Below are positions 1-4,495 of a stretch of DNA of 5,704 nucleotides, piece by piece. The notes under the pieces are model-generated. The model had not been told where the DNA came from. It was given only the letters and a program-made list of their open reading frames with translations, and searched no databases. Position numbers and translations under genes: made by a program. Source of the DNA: UBA4416 sp040376995 (GTDB taxonomy: Bacteria > Bacteroidota > Bacteroidia > B-17B0 > Aurantibacillaceae); the NCBI GenBank assembly GCA_040376995.1, contig JBEIPP010000188.1, forward strand, positions 1-5,704, in the 5' to 3' direction. Numbering within the stretch: position 1 is the first letter of the stretch; every line of letters begins with the position of its first letter.

Positions 1-81
1 AACCAATTAAACTCGGGTGTTTATTTTGTATCAATCACGATTGATGGTAAAAAAGTAACTAAAAAATTAATTATTGAATAA
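1..81 (+). CDS. 3' end of a secreted protein with a T9SS type A C-terminal sorting domain (partial)
   Basis: Frame 1 is open from the left edge to a TAA at 79-81 and gives 26 residues. They contain an SGVYFVSI stretch, a DGK turn, a basic VTKKL stretch and a final IIE. This is the usual end of the type A C-terminal domain of Bacteroidota proteins exported by the type IX secretion system, in which a Gly-Val-Tyr strand is followed by a lysine-rich strand at the extreme C-terminus. Such domains direct cargo across the outer membrane and are removed when the protein is released or attached to the surface. The body of the protein lies outside the window, so its function cannot be named. A strong terminator follows 18 bases after the stop, so this gene ends its transcription unit. 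The reading frame is secure; the domain call rests on a short stretch. Confidence 0.75.
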   Translation, partial: NQLNSGVYFVSITIDGKKVTKKLIIE

Positions 82-99
82 TCTAATATCCATTCTTAT

Positions 100-138
100 A
101 AAAAAAACGCCTTTCTTATTAGAAAGGCGTTTTTTTTT
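100..138 (+). terminator. Rho-independent terminator of the T9SS-cargo gene
   Basis: A perfect inverted repeat, ACGCCTTTCT (107-116) and AGAAAGGCGT (121-130), closes on a four-base TATT loop. A-tract 100-106 extends the stem by pairing with the following T-tract, which runs to 138. It has the classic form of a GC-containing stem with an uninterrupted run of eight or more T. Because the flanks are A-rich and T-rich, it could also work on the minus strand, but no minus-strand gene ends here. Confidence 0.92.
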
Positions 139-174
139 GATAAAAATCAAATCATATAATCAGCAAAAAATAAT

Positions 175-182
175 TATCTTTG
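175..182 (+). promoter_or_regulatory. Bacteroidota -7 promoter box for the TPR gene
   Basis: TATCTTTG matches the Bacteroidota -7 consensus TAnnTTTG exactly and is followed by GC-rich CGCCC. Transcription would start near 188-191, leaving a leader of about 40 bases before the ATG at 230. No TTG lies at the usual -33 distance, so the call rests on the -7 box and its position after a terminator. Confidence 0.65.
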
Positions 183-229
183 CGCCCTCATTAACAAGTA
201 ATTGAGATTAAAATTAAACCAAAGTACCT

Positions 230-883
230 ATGAAATTTTTAAGATTTTACATTTTATATAGATTAGAAATTATTATTGCCTTAGTAATTTTAGGCGTTTT
301 ATCGCATTTATACTTAGATGCTGTTACAGCCTGGATTTGTTTCACATTAGCAATATTTTCTCTTGTATTTTATTTTGGGATGGGAACAATGCGAATAGTT
401 CAAGAAGCTGTTGCTGATGGAGATGTTGATTTAGCAATGAAATATTTAAATAAAATTAAGTTTCCTAGATTGCTATACAAACCAATAAGATCGGGATACT
501 ATATGTTGCAAAGTAATTTATCGATGGCTTCTAATGATTTAGATAAAGCTGAAGATAATATCAGAAAAAGCTTGAAAATTAAATCCAAGATAGTTGGAGA
601 TATGGAAGGTTCTAACTTAATGCAGTTGGGATTTATTGAGCTTAAAAAAGGAAATACAAAACAAGCTCGTATCCATTTATTAGAGGCTGTTAAAGCAGGA
701 ATACCTGATAAAGATAGTTTGGCAGCAGCTCATTTGCAATTATGTAATATAGAAGCACAGCGTATGCAATATAAAATTGCTAAACAACATTTTAAAAAGG
801 CAAAGGATTTAAAACCTAAAAACGATGAAATTGTTTCTCAATTAAAAACAATGGAGAAGCAAATTAGCAGAATGCCAGGATAA
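230..883 (+). CDS. Membrane-anchored tetratricopeptide-repeat (TPR) protein
   Basis: This 217-residue protein has two hydrophobic segments at its N-terminus (about residues 9-29 and 32-52), then a soluble helical region. After residue 53 several helix pairs have TPR spacing: about 54-79 (an incomplete one), 86-118, 127-159 and 165-198, with small residues at the turn positions, as in LGFIELKKGNTKQARIHLLE. The last 15 or so residues are a charged helix. TPR arrays bind other proteins, so it is probably an inner-membrane scaffold with its repeats on one side, most likely cytoplasmic given the short hairpin anchor; that topology is inferred. The ATG at 230 is chosen because it begins just before the first membrane segment and about 40 bases after a good promoter box; there is no Shine-Dalgarno sequence. 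It appears to be transcribed alone, between a terminator upstream and another 8 bases after its stop. I recognise no specific named family and no partner gene. Confidence 0.85.
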   Translation: MKFLRFYILYRLEIIIALVILGVLSHLYLDAVTAWICFTLAIFSLVFYFGMGTMRIVQEAVADGDVDLAMKYLNKIKFPRLLYKPIRSGYYMLQSNLSMASNDLDKAEDNIRKSLKIKSKIVGDMEGSNLMQLGFIELKKGNTKQARIHLLEAVKAGIPDKDSLAAAHLQLCNIEAQRMQYKIAKQHFKKAKDLKPKNDEIVSQLKTMEKQISRMPG

Positions 884-890
884 TAGGATA

Positions 891-922
891 AAAAAAGGCT
901 GAATGAAAATTCAGCCTTTTTT
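891..922. terminator. Bidirectional terminator between the converging TPR and HD genes
   Basis: GGCTGAAT (897-904) and ATTCAGCC (909-916) form a perfect 8-bp stem capped by GAAA, a stable GNRA-type tetraloop when read on the plus strand. Six A before the stem (891-896) and six T after it (917-922) make the element symmetric, so each strand gives a stem followed by a T-run. It lies 8 bases after the TPR stop and 35 bases after the stop of the minus-strand HD gene, so it can serve both. Confidence 0.9.
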
Positions 923-927
923 ATTGT

Positions 928-951
928 CAGTTCGAGCGAAGTCGAGAACTG
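928..951. repeat. Imperfect palindrome resembling a Flavobacteriia interspersed intergenic repeat
   Basis: Outer arms CAGTTC (928-933) and GAACTG (946-951) are perfect inverted repeats around a core with GAGCGAAGTCGA. The sequence is markedly richer in G and C than its surroundings. From memory, very similar elements (TTCGAGCGnAGTCGAGAA) occur in many copies between genes of marine Flavobacteriia. Only one copy is present in this window, so the multi-copy nature is not shown here. It sits in the 3' untranslated region of the HD gene, between its stop and the shared terminator. Confidence 0.6.
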
Positions 952-957
952 TACTTG

Positions 958-2187
958 TTAAAGTCCTTTAGGATAACAAATAAAATACTTGGTCACTTTT
1001 TTACTTAACATCTTAATATTCAATTGATCAGAGGCCTTAGCCACATCTATCAATTGACCGTTTTTATGTAAAATATTAATTTGAACTTTTGATGAATTAT
1101 AAGCGCTATTGTTCACGCTTTCAGAAAACACAAAGTACTCAGTCTCTTTTTTAGAAAGTTGATACTTCTTCATCACCTTTTCTTGAATCTGATTTTTATA
1201 AGTAGGAGTGAAGTTTTTATTTTGAAGTTCAATTTTGTATAAATTTCTATCAATAATGTTTTTGCAAAGAGTTGATAAAACAATGTCTTTATGATTCATC
1301 CATACTTTTACTGATGCCATGATATCGTAATCATCTAGCAATACAAACTGTTGCAATAACTCGGGCTTACTAACAAAATCTTTTTTACTAAAATTGTTTT
1401 TTAAAAATAAAGAGAGGGCTGGAGTAGCAAATAAATCTTCTCCAGCTAATGACAATTCTTTAGCACGTTTTAAAACATTTACTAGTAGTTTCTCGGCACT
1501 TAAAACGGTTTTATGTAAATATACTTGCCAATACATTAATCGGCGTGCAATTAAAAAACTCTCCACACTATAAATGCCTTTGGCTTCAACCACTAAATTC
1601 CCATCTTTGACATTGAGCATTTTAATAATACGGTCACTACTAACAACTCCCTCAGAAACACCTGTAAAAAAACTATCTCTGTTTAAATAATCTAATCTGT
1701 CCATATCTAACTGACTAGATACCAATTGGTGTAAGAATTTTTTAGGATGTTCATTTTTAAATATTTTAATAGCTAAGCTTAACTTTCCTTTAAATGCTTT
1801 GTTTAGCTCATCCATTAACATCGCCGAAATATCTTCATGATGAATGCCTTTGACGATAGTATGCTCTAAGGCATGAGAAAATGGGCCATGCCCCACATCA
1901 TGTAATAAAATGGCAACAATAGCTGCTCTCGATTCTTCATCGGTTATTTTAATATCCTTTGATTTTAAAACTTGTAATGCTTCAGTCATCAGATACATGG
2001 CACCAATAGCATGATGAAAACGCGTATGTAAAGCGCCAGGATAAACTAAATTAGTTAAGCCTAATTGTTTTATTCGACGTAACCGTTGAAAAGTTGGATG
2101 ATTGATTAAATCATAAACCAAATCATCGGGTAATGTAACAAAGCCATAAATGGGGTCATTTATAATTTTTCGTTTGTTCGAAATCAT
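958..2187 (-). CDS. HD-domain phosphohydrolase (SAMHD1/dGTPase-like superfamily, COG1078 type)
   Basis: This 409-residue protein belongs to the HD superfamily of metal-dependent phosphohydrolases, in the branch that includes dNTP triphosphohydrolases. The N-terminus carries the family start NDPIYGFV (10-17) and FQRLRRIKQLG (33-43). The metal ligands are all visible: H59 in TRFHHAIG, H96-D97 in LLHDVGHGPFSH, and D163 in LDMDRLDYLNRD. H100, H105, H117 and the Y167/D171 pair match, by motif spacing, active-site positions of SAMHD1. The C-terminal half has LLDDYDIM (283-290) and a final beta-rich region ending YFICYPKGL, both of which I associate with Bacteroidota members of this family. The true substrate of this group is not established, so hydrolysis of dNTPs or a related nucleotide is inferred. 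It is a cytoplasmic protein with no signal peptide. The ATG at 2187 is supported by a promoter box 36 bases upstream and by the family motif starting at residue 10. It is transcribed alone, divergent from the aminotransferase. Confidence 0.92.
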   Translation of the reverse strand: MISNKRKIINDPIYGFVTLPDDLVYDLINHPTFQRLRRIKQLGLTNLVYPGALHTRFHHAIGAMYLMTEALQVLKSKDIKITDEESRAAIVAILLHDVGHGPFSHALEHTIVKGIHHEDISAMLMDELNKAFKGKLSLAIKIFKNEHPKKFLHQLVSSQLDMDRLDYLNRDSFFTGVSEGVVSSDRIIKMLNVKDGNLVVEAKGIYSVESFLIARRLMYWQVYLHKTVLSAEKLLVNVLKRAKELSLAGEDLFATPALSLFLKNNFSKKDFVSKPELLQQFVLLDDYDIMASVKVWMNHKDIVLSTLCKNIIDRNLYKIELQNKNFTPTYKNQIQEKVMKKYQLSKKETEYFVFSESVNNSAYNSSKVQINILHKNGQLIDVAKASDQLNIKMLSKKVTKYFICYPKGL

Positions 2188-2222
2188 AATTTTTCAATGG
2201 TTTATTAAATTTACACCAACAT

Positions 2223-2230
2223 CAAATTTA
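2223..2230 (-). promoter_or_regulatory. Bacteroidota -7 promoter box for the HD gene
   Basis: Read on the minus strand this is TAAATTTG, an exact match to TAnnTTTG. Transcription would begin around 2215-2218, giving a leader of roughly 30 bases before the ATG at 2187. I see no TTG at the -33 distance. Confidence 0.55.
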
Positions 2231-2258
2231 CTATTTTAAAATACTTTTATGATAAAAA

Positions 2259-2293
2259 TTGTGACATAAATAGCACATAAATGATTATTTTTG
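2259..2293 (+). promoter_or_regulatory. Promoter for the aminotransferase gene (TTG ... TAnnTTTG)
   Basis: TATTTTTG at 2286-2293 is an exact TAnnTTTG box. A TTG at 2259-2261 lies 24 bases upstream, one base longer than the usual spacing range, so the -33 part is weaker. Transcription would start near 2300 and leave a leader of about 17 bases. The box faces away from the HD promoter at 2223-2230, making a compact divergent promoter region with no other visible operator. Confidence 0.6.
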
Positions 2294-2316
2294 CCGTTCA
2301 ATTTTAAAACTGCGTT

Positions 2317-3516
2317 ATGCCAAAAATATCAACTAAGGCTATTGAAATGCCTTCTTCTCCAATTCGTAAATTAGTTCCTTTTGCCGAAGCAGCTAAAAAA
2401 CGTGGTACTAAAATTTATCATTTAAATATTGGTCAACCTGATATCGAAACACCTGCATCATTTTTAAATGCTGTAAAAACAGCTGATTTTAAAGTTTTAG
2501 AGTATAGCCATAGTGCAGGTAACGAAAGCTATCGTAAAAAATTATGCAACTATTATAAATCATATAATATCAATATTGATGCAAGTGAAGTGATTATTAC
2601 TTGTGGTGGTTCTGAGGCTATTGAAATCACTATGAAAACTTGCTTTAACGAAGGCGATGAAGTTATTATTCCTGAGCCTTTTTATGCAAATTACAATGGG
2701 TTTTCTACAGCAGCTGGAGTAAAAGTAGTACCTGTGAGAAGTTATATTGAAACAGGTTTTGCCTTACCTCCAATCAGCGATTTCGAAAAAGTAATTACTC
2801 AAAAAACTAAGGGTATTATGATTTGTAACCCTGGAAATCCAACGGGTTATTTATATACTAAAGCAGAATTAGAAGCTCTTCGCGACTTAGTAAAAAAATA
2901 CGATTTGTATTTATTAAGCGACGAAGTGTATCGTGAGTTTTGTTATGATGGAAAAGAATATATTTCTGTCATGCATCTAGAAGGTATCGAAAACAATGTG
3001 GTATTGTTAGATTCAATTTCTAAACGTTATAGTGCTTGTGGGGCTCGTATTGGAGCAATGATTAGTAAGAACAAAGAAGTAATGGCAGCTGCTATGAAAT
3101 TTGCTCAAGCGCGTTTATCGCCACCAAGCTATGGACAAATAGGAGCAGAGGCTGCATTAGATACACCTCAATCTTATTTTGATGGAGTGAAAACAGAATA
3201 CATTGCACGTAGAGATTATGTAATTGAAGAAATTAATAAAATTGATGGTGTATTTTGTCCCAAGCCAAGTGGTGCATTTTATTGTATAGCACGTTTGCCA
3301 ATTGATAATGCCGATAAATTTTGTCAATGGTTATTAGAAGAGTTTTCATTTGATGGAAAAACCGTTATGATGGCTCCAGCAACAGGTTTCTATTCAACAC
3401 CAGGCGCAGGAACTAATGAGGTACGTTTAGCTTATGTTTTAAACAAAGAGGATTTAAAAAATGCGATTACTTGTTTAAAAGAAGCTCTAAAAGTATATCC
3501 TGGAAAAACCAACTAA
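2317..3516 (+). CDS. PLP-dependent class I/II aminotransferase, aspartate aminotransferase-like
   Basis: This 399-residue protein is a complete fold-type I aminotransferase, which moves an amino group between an amino acid and a 2-oxo acid using pyridoxal phosphate. Visible residues are the NIGQPD substrate loop (37-42), CGGSEA (96-101) near the cofactor phosphate, N174 in NPGNPTG, D202 and Y205 in SDEVY, the Schiff-base lysine K236 in SISKRYSACGARIG, R244 for the phosphate, and R370 in NEVRLAY for the substrate carboxylate. Length and motif order are normal for the COG0436 group, which includes aspartate, tyrosine and related aminotransferases. The substrate cannot be fixed from the sequence; aspartate/2-oxoglutarate is the usual annotation. 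The SKRYSACGARIG form differs from the SKxxxMTGWRxG form common in bacterial AspC-like enzymes. The ATG at 2317 fits the promoter and the family N-terminus. It is cytoplasmic and transcribed alone, ended by hairpins after 3541. Confidence 0.93.
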   Translation: MPKISTKAIEMPSSPIRKLVPFAEAAKKRGTKIYHLNIGQPDIETPASFLNAVKTADFKVLEYSHSAGNESYRKKLCNYYKSYNINIDASEVIITCGGSEAIEITMKTCFNEGDEVIIPEPFYANYNGFSTAAGVKVVPVRSYIETGFALPPISDFEKVITQKTKGIMICNPGNPTGYLYTKAELEALRDLVKKYDLYLLSDEVYREFCYDGKEYISVMHLEGIENNVVLLDSISKRYSACGARIGAMISKNKEVMAAAMKFAQARLSPPSYGQIGAEAALDTPQSYFDGVKTEYIARRDYVIEEINKIDGVFCPKPSGAFYCIARLPIDNADKFCQWLLEEFSFDGKTVMMAPATGFYSTPGAGTNEVRLAYVLNKEDLKNAITCLKEALKVYPGKTN

Positions 3517-3540
3517 TTAGCATTATAATTTCTATAAGTC

Positions 3541-3568
3541 AAAGAGGCCTCAATTGAGGTGTTTTTTT
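3541..3568 (+). terminator. Rho-independent terminator after the aminotransferase gene
   Basis: CCTC (3548-3551) and GAGG (3556-3559) pair across an AATT loop. A G-T wobble, one G-G mismatch and A-T pairs extend the stem outwards into AAAGA before it and T-tract 3562-3568 after it. It lies 25 bases after the stop codon. The core is short, so termination may be incomplete, which fits with a second hairpin just downstream. Confidence 0.75.
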
Positions 3569-3585
3569 GTTTTAAATGACAGTCT

Positions 3586-3616
3586 GGCTGAATAATTTTT
3601 AATTGTCAGCCTTTTT
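3586..3616 (+). terminator. Second, tandem terminator-like hairpin
   Basis: GGCTGA (3586-3591) pairs with TCAGCC (3606-3611). An inner AATT/AATT stem (3594-3597 with 3601-3604) closes a TTT loop, with one A bulge and a T-G wobble between the two helices. TTTTT follows at 3612-3616. It shares its outer stem sequence with the terminator at 891-922. It probably backs up the first hairpin and shields the rhomboid gene from read-through. Confidence 0.65.
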
Positions 3617-3632
3617 CGTGATGGTATGTTTT
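3603..3632 (+). promoter_or_regulatory. Possible promoter for the rhomboid gene, overlapping the second terminator
   Basis: TTG at 3603-3605 is followed after 19 bases by TATGTTTT (3625-3632), which matches TAnnTTTG at five of its six fixed positions; the final G is replaced by T. The spacing is within the normal range. Transcription would start near 3638-3640, only about 10 bases before the ATG at 3649. The TTG lies inside the descending arm of the hairpin at 3586-3611. Confidence 0.4.
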
Positions 3633-3648
3633 TAGAGCCAAACAAACC

Positions 3649-4419
3649 ATGAGAAGTTTTCCTTTGAAAGAATTATTATCTGTAATCAAATACCCAATGT
3701 TGTTTTTGATAATCATTTGGCTAATATTTTGGGCAGATAATTACTGGAACTTGGATTTATATTTATTAGGTGTTAATCCTCGCACTATTTCAGGTTTAAA
3801 AGGCATTTTGTTTGCACCCTTAATTCATGGAGATTTAAACCACATCTTAAATAATAGTTTACCTGTGTTGATTTTGGGTTCTATGATTTTTTATTTTTAT
3901 AAACCCATTACTTGGTCTTCCATTTTTTGGATTTACTTAGTAAGTGGTTTTTGGTTATGGGTTGGAGGAAGAAATAATGATGTCATTCCTAATTATCACT
4001 TTGGGGCAAGTTCCTTGATTTATGGGTTTTCTACTTTTTTATTTTTTAGTGGAGTATTTCGTAAGCACAAACAATTAATGATGGTGTCTGCTTTTGTTGT
4101 ATTTACTTATGGAAGTATTACTTGGGGTATTTTTCCAATCGATAGAACTATGTCGTGGGAAGGGCATTTATTTGGTTCCATTTCAGGAATATTAGTGGCT
4201 TACAGTTATCGAAAAGACGGCCCTCAGCCAATACCTTATCAGTGGCCAGAGGAAGAAATAGATTTAGAAGCTATTGCTAATCAAGAATTGTTAGAAGAAC
4301 AAAATGCCGCTCAAATGCAAGTGAATTTGCAAAATGATAAACCTTCATTAAACCCTTTTCAAATTGTTTATCATTATAAAGAATCAGAGCAATCTAAGCC
4401 TACAGAACCTAAAGAATAA
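3649..4419 (+). CDS. Rhomboid family intramembrane serine protease
   Basis: This 256-residue membrane protein cleaves other membrane proteins within or next to their transmembrane helices. Six hydrophobic segments are visible, at about residues 13-29, 66-84, 89-106, 116-136, 142-161 and 170-187. The catalytic pair is S121 in HFGASSLIYG and H173 in WEGHLFGSISG. H60, H65 and N69 in HGDLNHILNN have the same spacing as H145, H150 and N154 of E. coli GlpG, the last two of which line the oxyanion site. NPRTISGLKGI (43-53) is a loop typical of one bacterial rhomboid group. The glycine after the catalytic serine in the common GxSG motif is serine here, a tolerated variant. After the last helix comes a hydrophilic tail of about 65 residues rich in E, Q, N and P (190-256), probably disordered. 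Substrates are unknown. The ATG at 3649 begins shortly before the first helix. The gene seems to be its own unit; guaB, 76 bases downstream, has a separate promoter box. Confidence 0.92.
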   Translation: MRSFPLKELLSVIKYPMLFLIIIWLIFWADNYWNLDLYLLGVNPRTISGLKGILFAPLIHGDLNHILNNSLPVLILGSMIFYFYKPITWSSIFWIYLVSGFWLWVGGRNNDVIPNYHFGASSLIYGFSTFLFFSGVFRKHKQLMMVSAFVVFTYGSITWGIFPIDRTMSWEGHLFGSISGILVAYSYRKDGPQPIPYQWPEEEIDLEAIANQELLEEQNAAQMQVNLQNDKPSLNPFQIVYHYKESEQSKPTEPKE

Positions 4420-4457
4420 CAATTAAAAATCTGATTTTTTTAACAGAAAAAAATGAG

Positions 4458-4465
4458 TATATTTG
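4458..4465 (+). promoter_or_regulatory. guaB: Bacteroidota -7 promoter box for guaB
   Basis: TATATTTG is an exact TAnnTTTG match followed by CCCG. Transcription would begin near 4471-4474, about 24 bases before the guaB ATG. There is no TTG at the -33 distance. No clear terminator hairpin separates the rhomboid stop (4419) from this box, so read-through from the rhomboid gene is possible. Confidence 0.6.
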
Positions 4466-4495
4466 CCCGAATTTTAACACCGAAAATTCATTCTT

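Noticed and set aside
82..229. A small gene or RNA gene between the T9SS-cargo end and the TPR gene
   Set aside because: The interval is accounted for by a terminator, a promoter box and a leader. I saw no further conserved fold or convincing reading frame.
3544..3559. The palindrome CCTCAATTGAGG as an operator for a dimeric regulator
   Set aside because: It sits just after a stop codon and is followed at once by a T-run, which fits a terminator stem better than an operator.
4260..4419. The rhomboid tail as a separate gene fused by error
   Set aside because: It is continuous in frame with the last membrane helix, has no internal start with a promoter, and hydrophilic tails on rhomboids are common.
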